A stretch of 64,000 nucleotides of DNA from Amycolatopsis sp. 2-15 (GTDB lineage: Bacteria; Actinomycetota; Actinomycetes; Mycobacteriales; Pseudonocardiaceae): assembly GCF_030285625.1 (NCBI RefSeq), contig NZ_CP127294.1, positions 7,224,001 to 7,288,000 on the forward strand, written 5' to 3'. Positions 53,324 to 62,377 of the stretch are shown here, piece by piece. A program made the translations under genes and the position numbers. The notes beneath the pieces are model-generated. The model made no database searches. It was not told where the DNA came from and worked only from the letters and a program-made list of their open reading frames with translations. How positions within the stretch are numbered: position 1 is the stretch's first letter; each line of letters opens with the position of its first letter.

Positions 53324-53712
53324 GGCGAGGACCGGAGCGAACCGGGCACAGCTGGGTTGAGCTGGCTGATCTCGGTGTAGTAATCGTGCGCCGCGCTGTG
53401 GGCGGTGTCGAGGGCGCGGCGCAGGGTGGCCAGTTCCCGGCATGCGGAGGCCAGGTGTGCGGTGTCCGGCGCGCTGTCGGCCTGGCGAACCTGCTCGGGA
53501 CGTTGGGTGTGGTGGCCGGTGTGTTCGGCCAGGAGGGTCACCAGATCGGTCAGCTCGCCGGTGAGCTGGGTCAGCTGCCAGCCGGCGTCACGCAGCTGTG
53601 CCACGCCAGGGGTCTTGGCCGGGTCGGCCGCGCGGACTGCGCGCCGAAGGTCACGGGCCGTGGTGGCCGGCGTGGTGGCGATCGTGACCGGTCGGCGTCG
53701 GGTGCTACCCAT
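53320..53712 (-). CDS. Hypothetical helical protein in hsp20 operon
   Basis: A 130-residue, alanine-rich helical protein (RDAGWQLTQLTGELTDLVTL; ACRELATLRRALDTAHSAAH). No family recognised. It lies between hsp20 (127 bases upstream) and the J-domain gene (overlapping by 4 bases), so it may be a co-chaperone or heat-shock accessory factor. ATG 53712 follows GGAA; ATG 53730 is an alternative. Confidence 0.6.
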   Translation of the reverse strand: MGSTRRRPVTIATTPATTARDLRRAVRAADPAKTPGVAQLRDAGWQLTQLTGELTDLVTLLAEHTGHHTQRPEQVRQADSAPDTAHLASACRELATLRRALDTAHSAAHDYYTEISQLNPAVPGSLRSSP

Positions 53713-53839
53713 CGGTTCCGCTTTCCTCATGCTGTGCTCGACCTGGCACGGGGTGGGCGAGGTAGACGCTGGCCCCGCCCGGCAGCGTTCGATGCTGCGC
53801 GGGCGGGGGCCACAACGCCGAGCCAGGGGTCCGAGACGC

Positions 53840-54271
53840 TCAGGCGTTGATCTGCTTGGACTCGCTCTCGCCGCTGATGGCGATCTTGCGTGGCTTGGCC
53901 TGTTCGGCGATCGGCATCCGCAGCGTCAACACACCCGCCTCGTAGTGCGCTGCGATGTTGTTCGCATCGAGGGTGTCACCCAGGAACAGCTGACGGGAGA
54001 ACACCCCGCGTGGCCGCTCGGACACCTGGACCTCGGTGCCCTCGTCGTAGGCCGGCGTGCGTTCGGCTTTGACGGTGAGCACGTTGCGCTCCACGCCCAA
54101 GTCGATGGAGTCCGGCGCGACACCGGGCAGGTCGAACTGCACGACGTACTCGTTGCCGGACCGGTAGGCATCCATCGGCATCACCGCCGGGTGCGATGTG
54201 GTGCCGTTGGCGCCGAAGAACTGCTGGGTCAGCCGGTCCAGCTCCCGGAACGGGTCGGTCCGCATCAACAT
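53840..54271 (-). CDS. Small heat-shock protein Hsp20
   Basis: A 143-residue alpha-crystallin-domain chaperone. Short N-terminus MLMRTDPFRELDRLTQQFFG, then the crystallin core (DAYRSGNEYVVQFDLPGVAP; GVFSRQLFLGDTLDANNIAA; YEAGVLTLRMPIAEQAKPRK) and a C-terminal tail that lacks a clear IxI motif. ATG 54271 is preferred because AAAGGAGGG sits at good spacing before it. It holds unfolding proteins for DnaK/DnaJ, which fits the J-domain gene downstream. Confidence 0.9.
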   Translation of the reverse strand: MLMRTDPFRELDRLTQQFFGANGTTSHPAVMPMDAYRSGNEYVVQFDLPGVAPDSIDLGVERNVLTVKAERTPAYDEGTEVQVSERPRGVFSRQLFLGDTLDANNIAAHYEAGVLTLRMPIAEQAKPRKIAISGESESKQINA

Positions 54272-54277
54272 GACCAT

Positions 54278-54678
54278 CCCTCCTTTGCTCCTTCCCTGTG
54301 CACCGCCACCGGCGTGCTGGGAACCGGAGGCGGCTGGTCAAACCTGTACGCCACCCTGCTTTTGCGGAGATGAGTGCTGGTTTTCGTGTCGTCGTCGAGA
54401 TCCGGCTCCCGCCGCAACGCGGGCGGCGGGGCCGGAACCAGTTCGGTGGGAAACACCTCTCGAGAATGCTGTGTGTGCAATCGATCCTTCGATCACCTGG
54501 GGCCTGTCCCGGCTGCCGTACGCCGAGCCGGGGGTGCCGCGAGGTGTGCGCCACGAGACGCCGGGCCGGGACCACAGTCAGGTCTCCTCGGCCGTCTGTC
54601 GAAGCAGGCATCCCCGCTGAGCGAAAGGACAACAGCCGGGCGGACTCCAGGTGTGCAGGCACCACCTGCCTTTCGAAA
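54278..54678. other. Promoter region of hsp20; no gene seen
   Basis: This gap upstream of hsp20 should contain its promoter. I did not find a clear HAIR or CIRCE element by eye and no supported gene on either strand. Confidence 0.4.
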
Positions 54679-54981
54679 TCACCGTCGTAACGCTGACCCC
54701 AGGAGCGCACCGGGCCACGGAGGGGAACGCTGCCGATGCCGACCTCGCATCGCCGGCACCACACCGACCGACCGGTCACCACTGGCGAGGGCGCGGGGTG
54801 CGCGGTCGGATCGCCGCGGACCTGAGGATCCAGGCCGGGGCCTCGCTGGGGACGGAGGGAAACCTTCGAAATTGGCGGTCATGATCGCGTCGAACTCTGC
54901 GCGCAGCCACACTGGATCGGCGTAAACCAGCTCGGCGAACCCGCTGGTCACCGCCTCGCGGCGGGTGGTGTCCGGCATCAT
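54679..54981 (-). CDS. Hypothetical protein, C-terminus probably out of frame
   Basis: From ATG 54981 the first 45 residues (MMPDTTRREAVTSGFAELVY; ADPVWLRAEFDAIMTANFEG) look like a genuine small actinobacterial protein. The rest is arginine- and proline-rich and probably shifted. No function known. Confidence 0.4.
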   Translation of the reverse strand: MMPDTTRREAVTSGFAELVYADPVWLRAEFDAIMTANFEGFPPSPARPRPGSSGPRRSDRAPRALASGDRSVGVVPAMRGRHRQRSPPWPGALLGSALRR

Positions 54982-55130
54982 CGATCACTCCCCGGCAACA
55001 TCGTCGTGTTCGACACCAGGTCATGCACCGCTCATCCATTTCTATAGCGCGAACTGCAAATTGTGTCAAGTGTCCGCACTAGATAATCTGGAGCGGCTGG
55101 CGTGCGTGACGACCCGTCAAGGAGGTGTGC

Positions 55131-55310
55131 GTGGCTGATCTGGGCAACCTCGACGACCACGACTACCCGGCCTTCACCACCGGGCAGGCCGCGAAGATGC
55201 TGGGTGCGCAGGAAGCGTTCCTGCGTAGCCTCGACGCCGCGGACCTGGTGCACCCACAGCGCTCGGACGGCGGCCATCGCCGCTACTCCCGCCGCCAGCT
55301 CACCCTGGTG
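55131..55310 (+). pseudogene. MerR-type regulator, truncated after DNA-binding domain
   Basis: GTG 55131 follows AAGGAGG. The protein DYPAFTTGQAAKMLGAQEAF, LRSLDAADLVHPQRSDGGHR, RYSRRQL is a close paralogue of the MerR protein at 28593. After about 58 residues the homology ends near 55310, where a hydrolase scrap begins in the same frame region. The dimerisation helix is lost. Confidence 0.7.
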
Positions 55311-55329
55311 AAGTGGCGCGCCGCCACGG

Positions 55330-55512
55330 CGCGCGGGCCCGAAAGGAGTCCTGTTTCACCGCCCGGGCCCGAGATGCGGGAATCGACGTGGACTACCACG
55401 AATTCCCCGGTATGTTCCACAACTGGCTCATGCAGAAAATCCCGAAGGACGCGAAGCGATGCACCACGTCGAACGCATCCTCCGCCGCCCAACGGGAATC
55501 CCGCGGCTGACG
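55330..55512 (+). pseudogene. Alpha/beta-hydrolase C-terminal scrap
   Basis: Encodes TARARDAGIDVDYHEFPGMF and HNWLMQKIPKDAKR, the last part of an esterase-type alpha/beta hydrolase carrying the catalytic His (GMFHNW). After a shift near 55455 the ending MHHVERILRRPTG follows. The nucleophile and oxyanion region are absent. Confidence 0.55.
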
Positions 55513-55654
55513 TACATCATCAGCACGGACGCGACCCCGTCCTGGCGGCCTGTCACCTGGCCGCACACCTTCGGCGGTCCCCGCCTGTGGGCCCCGCGCA
55601 GCTGCCCGCGCCGTCTCGGCCTGGCGTGCGAGGTCGGCGACCTGCAATCGCTGA

Positions 55655-56265
55655 TCGAGGCGTCACCGGGTTCGGCGCCAACGCTTGGCACACGAATATC
55701 GCCGGACTCCGCTCCGCTCCGGGCTTCCTCGTCCGCCGGCTCTGGCTCGATCGCGCGGTGGACGCATCGCGGCCGGCGTTCATGGGCACCGGCAACGTGC
55801 CTCCATTGGACAACATCAGCGTCCTGGACCGCTACGAGGGCGAAGCCCGCGGCTGGGCACGGAAAACCGGCGGCTCCGTCGTGGCACTGCACGCCTCCGC
55901 CGCCACCACAACCGACGTCGAGGCCCTGTCGAAACAGATGGACGAACGGCTCCGCGAGATACACCCAGAAACCGTCGCCGCCCGGGAGGTCGGCGAGATC
56001 GCGCTGGGGCGGGAGGACTGTCCCCTGTTCGGAATCGGCGCCTTCGCGGACCGCCCCACCGTTACCACGACCACCCCGGGACTGGTGCTGGCCGGCGACG
56101 GCATCCGGATCAATCTCCCGGTCGCGCTGATGGAACGGCCGCGGCCACCGGCTCGGCCGCCGCGAACGCGCTCCTGACGAGTTGGGGCGTCGCGGGCCAC
56201 CCGACCCGCTCGGCCCCCAACCGCGGGCGGCTCACCCCGCTCAACCGCCTGTCCCCTGGCTGGAA
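55655..56265 (+). pseudogene. FAD-dependent oxidoreductase (carotenoid-desaturase-like), 3' half
   Basis: Encodes WHTNIAGLRSAPGFLVRRLW, GNVPPLDNISVLDRYEGEAR, EIALGREDCPLFGIGAFADR and TTTPGLVLAGDGIRINLPVA, then after a shift near 56135 GSAAANALLTSWGVAGHP. This is the C-terminal half of a phytoene-desaturase or CrtU-like flavoenzyme with its FAD-binding GLVLAGDGI motif. The Rossmann GxGxxG start is absent. Confidence 0.6.
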
Positions 56266-56298
56266 CGCGACTGGTGAGCAGCCCGCGGCACCCGGTGG

Positions 56299-57174
56299 TC
56301 AGTGCTGTGCGGGACGGTCGACGTCACCGCGCCAGGCTCCGGTCTCGCGGCCGTCGCGGTTCTCGATGAACGTCTTGAACCGCTCCATGTCGCCCTTGAC
56401 CTTGCGGTCGAGGATGCCGAGCTTGTCCGCGACATTCTCGACGAACCCGTCCGGGTCGATGTCCATCTGCGCGGTCACCCGCGTGGTCTCGTCGTCGATC
56501 CGGTGGAAGGTGATCACCCCGGCATGGGTGGGGCCGGAGTCCGACGTCCAGGCGACCCGCTCGTCAGGGTTCTGCTCGGTGATGGTCGCGTCGAACTCCT
56601 TGGTCACCCCGGCGACGCTGATCTTCCAGTGGGTGTGGGTCGCGTCCAGCTGGCGGATCTCCTCCACGCCGTCCATGAACCGCGGGAACGACTCGAACTG
56701 CGTCCACTGGTTGTAAGCGGCGGGCACGGTGACCTTCACGTCGACAGATTCGGTGATGGTGCTGGTCGAAACGGGCTTCCCTTCGGTGGTGCGGGTGACC
56801 CGGCGGGCCTCCCGCGAATTGCGGTTGCCGAGCAACGACGCGCCGCACAACGCACCCCAAGCGAGGGCCGCCGCGACGGCCTTGAGCTTCGTGTCGCGCT
56901 CGCGCAGGCCGGTGCCGAAGACGACGGCGTCCGACACGTCGGCGGCGACCCGGGTGGCGACGGCGACCGTCGTCGGCCGCCCGGCCGGGGCGGCCGCCAT
57001 CGCGGTCCCGATCGCCAGGTCACGGGCACCCATGGCCATCGCCAGCAGGCGCACCGGACGCGACACCGGGCCGTCGGACAGGTGCAGCGGTCCGGTCAGC
57101 ACAGAGGGACGGGCCACCACCGCGGCGCCGTAGGCGGCGGTCAGCATCCCGAGGATGCGGCTTATTCTGATCAT
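56299..57174 (-). CDS. Membrane domain fused to SRPBCC (polyketide cyclase-like) domain
   Basis: A 291-residue protein. Residues 1-120 form a membrane domain (MIRISRILGMLTAAYGAAVV; LAMAMGARDLAIGTAMAAAP; AALAWGALCGASLLGN). Residues 140-280 form an SRPBCC lipid-binding fold (VPAAYNQWTQFESFPRFMDG; HAGVITFHRIDDETTRVTAQ; MERFKTFIENRDGRETGAWR). Relatives of the second part usually stand alone and begin near here; at the expected start (STSTITES) the codon is GTT, so two ancestral genes may have fused by loss of a stop. ATG 57174 chosen. Ligand unknown. Confidence 0.7.
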   Translation of the reverse strand: MIRISRILGMLTAAYGAAVVARPSVLTGPLHLSDGPVSRPVRLLAMAMGARDLAIGTAMAAAPAGRPTTVAVATRVAADVSDAVVFGTGLRERDTKLKAVAAALAWGALCGASLLGNRNSREARRVTRTTEGKPVSTSTITESVDVKVTVPAAYNQWTQFESFPRFMDGVEEIRQLDATHTHWKISVAGVTKEFDATITEQNPDERVAWTSDSGPTHAGVITFHRIDDETTRVTAQMDIDPDGFVENVADKLGILDRKVKGDMERFKTFIENRDGRETGAWRGDVDRPAQH

Positions 57175-57236
57175 CGCGGTCTCCTTTTCTCCCTCGTCAT
57201 GGAGGGTGTCTACTGTGGGTGGAGGACGGCGCGCGG

Positions 57237-57363
57237 TCACCTGGTACCGGCCGGGAGTTCGTCGGAGACGGTCCGGCCCAGCTCGTCCCAGCTGCCGACG
57301 AACTTGATCACGCCTTTCCGTTCGAGTACGTCGGTGACGTCCTGGAGAACCATCGGAATGCCC
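57237..57363 (-). pseudogene. Transaldolase C-terminal scrap
   Basis: The minus strand encodes MVLQDVTDVLERKGVIKFVG and SWDELGRTVSDELPAGTR with a stop, like the final helix region of actinobacterial transaldolases (DVT..LE..GV.KF..SW.EL...V). Nothing else of the gene is visible. Confidence 0.4.
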
Positions 57364-57565
57364 ACCTCACGTGCAAATAACCATCAGGACCCGGTTCACC
57401 GCGGCATTCGGCATGTCGAGGACGAACACCCGCGCGACCAATCGATGATTCGACGTGACGAAGCACGCTGGTCGAGCCCACCGGGGTTACCGAAGCATCC
57501 ACGGGGTACGCCCAGCGTGGTGGCCGTCCGGCCCCACCGGAGCCGTTCCACGGGAGGAGAAGGAC

Positions 57566-58051
57566 GTGTCCACACATTCGCCGTCACACACCGCAATCGG
57601 ACGGTCGTCAGCCCAGCTCGCCGCGAGTATCGTCGCCGTCGTTTTCCTGCTGGTCGGCATCCTCGGGTTCATCCCCGGCGTCGCCACCGACTACGACCAG
57701 ATGAGCTTCGCCGGGCACGACTCGACGGCCATGCTCTTCGGCGTGTTCATGGTCTCCACCCCGCACAACATCGTGCACCTGCTCTTCGGTGTCGTCGGCT
57801 TCGCGTGCGCCCGCACCGCGCGCGCAGCACGGCTGTTCCTCCTCGTCGGAGGAGTCGTCTACCTCGTGCTGTGGCTCTACGGCCTGCTCATCGACCACGG
57901 CAGTGACGCCAACTTCGTCCCGCTCAACAACGCAGACAACTGGCTCCACCTCGGCCTCGGCATCGGCATGATCGCTCTCGGCCTGCTCACTGGCCGCGAA
58001 GGACGCACAGTCTCCACACCGACCACCGCCAGGGGACCCGGCGCCCGCTAG
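57566..58051 (+). CDS. DUF4383 membrane protein
   Basis: A 161-residue protein with four transmembrane helices: LAASIVAVVFLLVGILGFIP, then the DUF4383 hallmark STPHNIVHLLFGVVGFACAR, LFLLVGGVVYLVLWLYGLL and NADNWLHLGLGIGMIALGLL. Unknown function; often linked to stress or redox genes in actinobacteria. GTG 57566 follows GGAGGAGAAGG. Intact. Confidence 0.85.
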   Translation: MSTHSPSHTAIGRSSAQLAASIVAVVFLLVGILGFIPGVATDYDQMSFAGHDSTAMLFGVFMVSTPHNIVHLLFGVVGFACARTARAARLFLLVGGVVYLVLWLYGLLIDHGSDANFVPLNNADNWLHLGLGIGMIALGLLTGREGRTVSTPTTARGPGAR

Positions 58052-58790
58052 CAACCACGCAACGCGTGGTGCCCAGGGGCGTCGGCGGCGGTCTGCTCCT
58101 TACCCGCCGACGCCCCGTTAGCAATCGAAGGGACCGCATGCCGGCTATCGCCGGCTCCATGGCCGCCGTAGCCGCGGACACCGCGCGCGTGCTCAGCAGT
58201 CGGCTTGTCCACCACCGACTGCCTCGACGGGCATTGCTGCCGACGACCACGTGGCGGGCCTGACCGCTCCGCTGCCGCCCGGGATGCCTGCGCTCGCCGT
58301 GTACGGCCGGCCTTGTCGACCCAGCGCCGCGTCTCCTCGGCATCCTCGTGCTCGTCCAGGTTGGAAATCAGCACATCCGCGCCTCCGCGCGCGTACGCGA
58401 TCGCCACGGCGCGGCCGCGGTAGGTGTGCTCGCCGTGGTCGGGCTGGGGCGTCATCGCCGACGTCGTTCCGGGCGGGCTCTGCTGCTGGGCGGGTTACGA
58501 CACGGCGGGCTTCCTTCCGGTGGCGGACCGGTGCCGCCCCTGTCACCCCCGTTCGACCGCTTCCCGCGCGCCTGCCCGCTCTCGCGCTCAAGGCGTCACT
58601 CCCGTCCGGATCGGTCCGCCGCGCGAGCCTGTGGCGTCGTCCTTGAACTGCCCGTCCTCGGGTGCGGACTCCGCCTGGGTCAGCCGGCGCAACGTCGTCG
58701 CAGGCGGGTATCCGGCCATACGGTCACCACGGCCGGCCACGTTTTGGCCAACGCGAGATTGGTGCCGGGAACCACGGGGTAGCCCGCGGC
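58052..58790. other. Gap with an SDR scrap only
   Basis: Apart from the short-chain dehydrogenase scrap at 58300-58455 I see no gene. Several arginine/proline-rich frames on both strands appear to be GC-driven shadows. Confidence 0.4.
58300..58455 (-). pseudogene. Short-chain dehydrogenase N-terminal remnant with deletion
   Basis: ATG 58455 starts MTPQPDHGEHTYRG, which jumps straight to RAVAIAYARGGADVLISNLD and EHEDAEETRRWVDKAG. This is the opening of the SDR group with an MxPxPDHGE...YxGSGRL...GGDSGIGRAVAIA pattern. The glycine-rich NAD-binding segment is deleted and the catalytic half is missing. Confidence 0.6.
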
Positions 58791-59387
58791 ATGACCGACG
58801 AGACCGCACAAGCTGTTCCGAAGATCCGCAGCGAAGGGGGACGGGCTGCGGCACCTCATCGTGTGTTGTCCGCGATGGAAACCGCACGAGGGATTGATGC
58901 GCCCGCGGCGACGGTGGCGAAGCCGTTGATCCGGCTCTTCGGCGGTCGGGTCGGCCGTGAGCTGCGCGGGCGTCGGCTCGGGCATCCGCTGCACCCGCTT
59001 GCCGTCACCGTCCCGATCGGGGCTTGGGTGTGTTCGGCGCTGCTCGACCTGGTCCCAGGCAGCGACGCAGCCGCCCGGCGGTTGGTTGGGATCGGCCTGC
59101 TCGCCGTGGCACCGGCTGCGGTGCTCGGCGCGGCCGACTACAGCGAGCTGGACGAGCGGCAGCGACGTGTCGGGTTCGGTCATCTCGTGCTCAACAGCCT
59201 CGGGGCCGCGTTTTTCACCGGCTCCTACCTGCGCCGCCGGCGCGAGCCGGTCGGCGGCAAGATCCTCGGCGTCGTCGGCTTGGTGGTTCTCAGCGCGGGC
59301 GGCGCGCTCGGCGGTCACCTCGCCTACGCGCAGGGCGCCGGGGTCTTCCGGTGGCAGTCCCCGCGCCCACAGGCGGTCGACCGGTGA
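58791..59387 (+). CDS. DUF2231 membrane protein
   Basis: A 198-residue protein with a polar N-terminus and a DUF2231 domain: LGHPLHPLAVTVPIGAWVCS, LVGIGLLAVAPAAVLGAADY, VGFGHLVLNSLGAAFFTGSY and a last hydrophobic stretch ILGVVGLVVLSAGGALGGHL. Four membrane helices; function unknown, sometimes haem- or redox-linked. ATG 58791. Its stop overlaps the start of the next gene (GTGA), so the pair is co-translated. Confidence 0.8.
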   Translation: MTDETAQAVPKIRSEGGRAAAPHRVLSAMETARGIDAPAATVAKPLIRLFGGRVGRELRGRRLGHPLHPLAVTVPIGAWVCSALLDLVPGSDAAARRLVGIGLLAVAPAAVLGAADYSELDERQRRVGFGHLVLNSLGAAFFTGSYLRRRREPVGGKILGVVGLVVLSAGGALGGHLAYAQGAGVFRWQSPRPQAVDR

Positions 59388-59878
59388 CCGAGTTCCTGCG
59401 CATCTACCTCCGCGACCAGTTCGCCCTGGGCATCACCTGGCGCGAACTGGCGCGCCGGGCCCGCGACAACAACCGCGGGACCGAACTGGGAGACGCGCTG
59501 GCCAAAGTCGCCCAAGCCATCGCCGAAGACGTGCGGACGTTCGAACTGATCATGCGCACGCTCAACGTGCGCCCGAACCGCGCCAAGGCCGCGGCCGCCT
59601 TCGCGGGGGAACGGCTGGGACGGCTCAAATACAACGGCCGCCTGCGGTCCTACTCCCCGCTGAGCCGTTTTCTTGAACTAGAGGCCCTGGCCATGGGCAT
59701 CGAAGGCAAAAAGATCCTGTGGACCACCCTCGGTGACCTGGCCGGCCTGCGCGCACGCGTGCCGTCTGTCGACTTCGACGACCTCCTGGCTCGAGCCGAC
59801 CACCAGCGAAACACAGTCGAACCCTTCCGCCGCCAGATCGGCATCGAGATCATGACCCCCACCCACCAGGAGAACTGA
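59384..59878 (+). CDS. Hypothetical helical protein coupled to DUF2231 gene
   Basis: A 164-residue, almost entirely helical soluble protein (FLRIYLRDQFALGITWRELA; DVRTFELIMRTLNVRPNRAK; LSRFLELEALAMGIEGKKIL). GTG 59384 overlaps the DUF2231 stop. It recalls small actinobacterial proteins of unknown role; I do not recognise a named family. Confidence 0.65.
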   Translation: MTEFLRIYLRDQFALGITWRELARRARDNNRGTELGDALAKVAQAIAEDVRTFELIMRTLNVRPNRAKAAAAFAGERLGRLKYNGRLRSYSPLSRFLELEALAMGIEGKKILWTTLGDLAGLRARVPSVDFDDLLARADHQRNTVEPFRRQIGIEIMTPTHQEN

Positions 59879-59884
59879 GCGCGG

Positions 59885-59970
59885 CGACGCCGTTGGCGTC
59901 CGCGCCATCGAAGACGCGGCCGGCGAGCCGGCGCATCCTCGCGCTGAAGCTTGCGGTGCTCATGAGCGGC
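59885..59970 (-). pseudogene. Short dnaE2 internal scrap
   Basis: The minus strand encodes SARMRRLAGRVFDGADANGV, which aligns with KMRRLAGRFFEGAKTNGL inside the dnaE2 gene (33110 area). Only about 60 bases are recognisable. It may be a fifth fragment of dnaE2 in this window. Confidence 0.4.
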
Positions 59971-60135
59971 GGCGCTGGTCGGCTTGGCGGCACGAGCTGA
60001 TAGTGCGGTAACGGCACCGGCTTCCGCCAGGCCGCTCGAGCCCGACTACTGGCCACGCTCAAGAGAGACCGGCCCACCCGTTCGCCACCACGTCGCCGCG
60101 GGAGCGCGCGAGGGTTTCGTTAACCAGGCGGCGGG

Positions 60136-60681
60136 TCACCGATTTCTCATACTGCCCTCGCTCCGGCTCTGGCGTTCGAGGTGCATGCAGACGGCGATGT
60201 TGCCCAGGACGAATCCCGCGAAGGCCACCGGTAACACCACGAGCACGCCGAACAGGATCAGCGCCAGCGCGATGACGTCCAAGGCGAGGTTCACCGCCAA
60301 CCAGCCGCGACCCAGGCGCCACGCGACCTCACCGAAGGTCCGCCGCACCCAGACCGCGTCCGTGGCTTTTGAGGTGACGTTCGGTCGCGCGGAGCCGTCG
60401 AGCCGCGTTCCGCGCTGAGACGGTCCTCCGCCCGCCCGGAACCGTTGAGTCCATCGCCGCCACCTCGATCCGGAAAACGGTGCAGGTCGTAGGAGACCGG
60501 AGTTCGGGGCCAGCTCCCCGTCGTAGACCCGCGCGGCGAGGCACTCGGCATAGTCACCCAGCGGCGCATTCCGAGTCCTCACCACGCCCCGCCGGCGCAA
60601 CTCCTGCAGGATCGCCGCGTAGTGTCCCAGCAATTCCGGAACAGACTCTCCGCGCAGGCCGTACTGGCTGTCGGGATCCAT
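60136..60681 (-). pseudogene. DUF6998-like protein start joined to membrane segment
   Basis: From ATG 60681 residues 1-62 (LLGHYAAILQELRRRGVVRT, RNAPLGDYAECLAARVYDGE, LAPNS) resemble DUF6998-type proteins. The next conserved part (YDL) lies in another frame near 60480. The open frame instead ends in two hydrophobic helices (AVNLALDVIALALILFGVLV; AFAGFVLGNIAVCM) from something else. It is either a chimera or a frameshifted gene. Confidence 0.45.
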
Positions 60682-60993
60682 GCCCGGACACTACGCGCTG
60701 CCGGAGACCGATCCCCCAAAGATACGGGCAGGGGTGCTGATCAGCATCGCGGTCCGCTGCGGCCAACCGACGGCCACTAACAATCCGTGGGATCATGATC
60801 GCAATTGGCGCGCTGCCGCTTGATTGCGTCGACCACTCAGCGTCGCGCGAGGCGGATCCCAACGACACGCCGCGCTCTGTCGTGCCATGGTCCGGACCTT
60901 CCGGGCGGAGGTAACCGGATCAGGAGACCGCGGCCGACCTGGACGACTGGGTCCGCCACCACCACACCCCCCGTGTAGCCTCTCAACACACGA

Positions 60994-61067
60994 CGCGGGG
61001 TGGAGCAGCTCGGTAGCTCGCTGGGCTCATAACCCAGAGGTCGCAGGTTCAAATCCTGTCCCCGCTA
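60994..61067 (+). tRNA. Initiator tRNA-Met (CAT)
   Basis: A 74-nt cloverleaf. Acceptor CGCGGGG pairs with CCCCGC with an unpaired C1-T72, the hallmark of initiator tRNA. The anticodon arm TGGGCTCATAACCCA has three G:C pairs and anticodon CAT. The T-arm GCAGGTTCAAATCCTGT is normal. CCA is not encoded. It is a single copy in the window and could be a core-genome landmark or integration site. Confidence 0.93.
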
Positions 61068-61110
61068 CTGCGAAAAGCCCGGTTTGCACATGGTGCAGGC
61101 CGGGCCTTGG

Positions 61111-62004
61111 TCATTGGCGGATCTGTGGCGGATCCGCCAACTTTGTGAGACTGGTGCCTGAACCAGGCGACACGGCGTTCATCACGGTGGCGAGCTCTGT
61201 GGCCGCGCCGGCCGGCCGGGAGATGTACAGCTGGGCGTACAGCCAGCCGTTGGTCTCCAGGCCCTCCGGGTCCATACCCGCGCTCGAGAGCGTGTCCAGG
61301 ATCTGGGTCTGCTCCTCGGCCGAGGCGAACCTCCGCTGCCGGAACACGCCGTCGACGCCGGCACTGTGGTAGCCCAGCTCGGCCAGGCGTGCCGCGATCG
61401 GGTCGTAGGAGAACATCCGCAGCACAAAATGCGCCATCCACGGCCGCGACCCGTGCGCGATCCGGGAGATGGTCTTGTCCGTGACGTACCCGACGCAGCC
61501 GGTCGAGATGACGAGGTCGACCCCGGCCAGCAGGTCGTGTTGCTCCGGCGTCGGATCGTCCCGCTCAAGGTCCGCGTGGATCGCGGCGTCGATGAAGCCG
61601 GCCGATTGCGCATAGGCCAGCGCCGGACCCGAGCTGTCGAGACCGATGAAGCGGATGTGTTCGGTACCCGCGTGCGAGCGGACCCACCCACGGTCGGCCG
61701 CGAGCAGTGCTTCGTGGTCGAGGGCGAGCACATCCGGGCCCGTGTAGTAGTCGTAGAGCTGGTCCATCGTCACGTCGCACCGTTGCAGGACCGCGTTGAC
61801 GCCATACGAGCAGCCGACGTCGAGCACGGTCGGTGCCGCGACGCCGCGTTCGGCGCGGTATTCCTCGATCAGCTTGCGGAAGTAGGGCTTGGCCAGCTGT
61901 GGAATGAGGTAGCCGACCCGGCCCAGCGTGCCGAAGAAGGCACGCGGATCGGGCTCGGCGTAGATGTGGTCGAAGGAGATCTTGCCGGTCGAGTCGAGGG
62001 GCAC
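61111..62004 (-). CDS. SAM-dependent methyltransferase-like protein
   Basis: A 297-residue protein. It shows KISFDHIYAEPDPRAFFGTL, a Rossmann motif I VLDVGCSYGVNAVLQ near residue 68, FIGLDSSGPALAYAQSAGFI and DLVISTGCVGYVTDKTI. The cysteine in VGCSYG and the long insert after motif I (TMDQLYDYYTGPDVLALD) set it apart from the methyltransferase at 39806. GTG 62004 follows AAGGAG. Its 3' end lies 44 bases past the tRNA on the opposite strand. Substrate unknown. Confidence 0.8.
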   Translation of the reverse strand: MPLDSTGKISFDHIYAEPDPRAFFGTLGRVGYLIPQLAKPYFRKLIEEYRAERGVAAPTVLDVGCSYGVNAVLQRCDVTMDQLYDYYTGPDVLALDHEALLAADRGWVRSHAGTEHIRFIGLDSSGPALAYAQSAGFIDAAIHADLERDDPTPEQHDLLAGVDLVISTGCVGYVTDKTISRIAHGSRPWMAHFVLRMFSYDPIAARLAELGYHSAGVDGVFRQRRFASAEEQTQILDTLSSAGMDPEGLETNGWLYAQLYISRPAGAATELATVMNAVSPGSGTSLTKLADPPQIRQ

Positions 62005-62242
62005 CCCGGTCTCCTTACTAGACGGTATGACGTGACTGCCTCGGATGAGACGGTTGCGGGCCGGGCCTCGCTCACGCACATTCGGGTTGCTGGGCAGGGG
62101 CTGACGGCTCGGCCTGAGCGTACGAGTGTGGGCCTCGATGTCCATGCCCGCTCGGTCGCGGCTGCGGCGATTGATGGTGTGCGAGGCGGGCGCGGCGACT
62201 GACGCCGTCGCATGATCACATCTGGTCTACGAAATTGGCCTT

Positions 62243-62297
62243 GTAGCCAAGTTTCCGCACAAAAGACTTGGCTACCGATATCACAGGTTATCGGTAG
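62243..62297. repeat. Two adjacent perfect inverted repeats
   Basis: GTAGCCAAGT (62243-62252) pairs with 62266-62275, and CTACCGATA (62272-62280) pairs with 62289-62297. They overlap by four bases, so the two hairpins are mutually exclusive. They lie in an AT-richer gap upstream of the HTH gene, suggesting a replication/transfer site or regulatory leader. Confidence 0.55.
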
Positions 62298-62331
62298 TAG
62301 ATGGGTCGCGGCGCCGCCGAACGAATGAAAC

Positions 62332-62365
62332 TGTCGAGTGACTCGACATGTCGAATGGTTCGGCA
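62332..62365. promoter_or_regulatory. Two abutting operator-like dyads upstream of HTH gene
   Basis: TGTCGAGTGACTCGACA (62332-62348) is a perfect 17-bp dyad. TGTCGAATGGTTCGGCA (62349-62365) is a similar dyad with one mismatch. They directly abut, end 12 bases before the HTH start codon, and share TGTCGA half sites. Autoregulation by the HTH protein is likely. Confidence 0.75.
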
Positions 62366-62377
62366 TATCGTGGTGGC

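Noticed and set aside
60994..62004. Integration of an element into the initiator tRNA gene
   Set aside because: The tRNA is complete, and no second copy of its 3' end or nearby integrase was found in the window.
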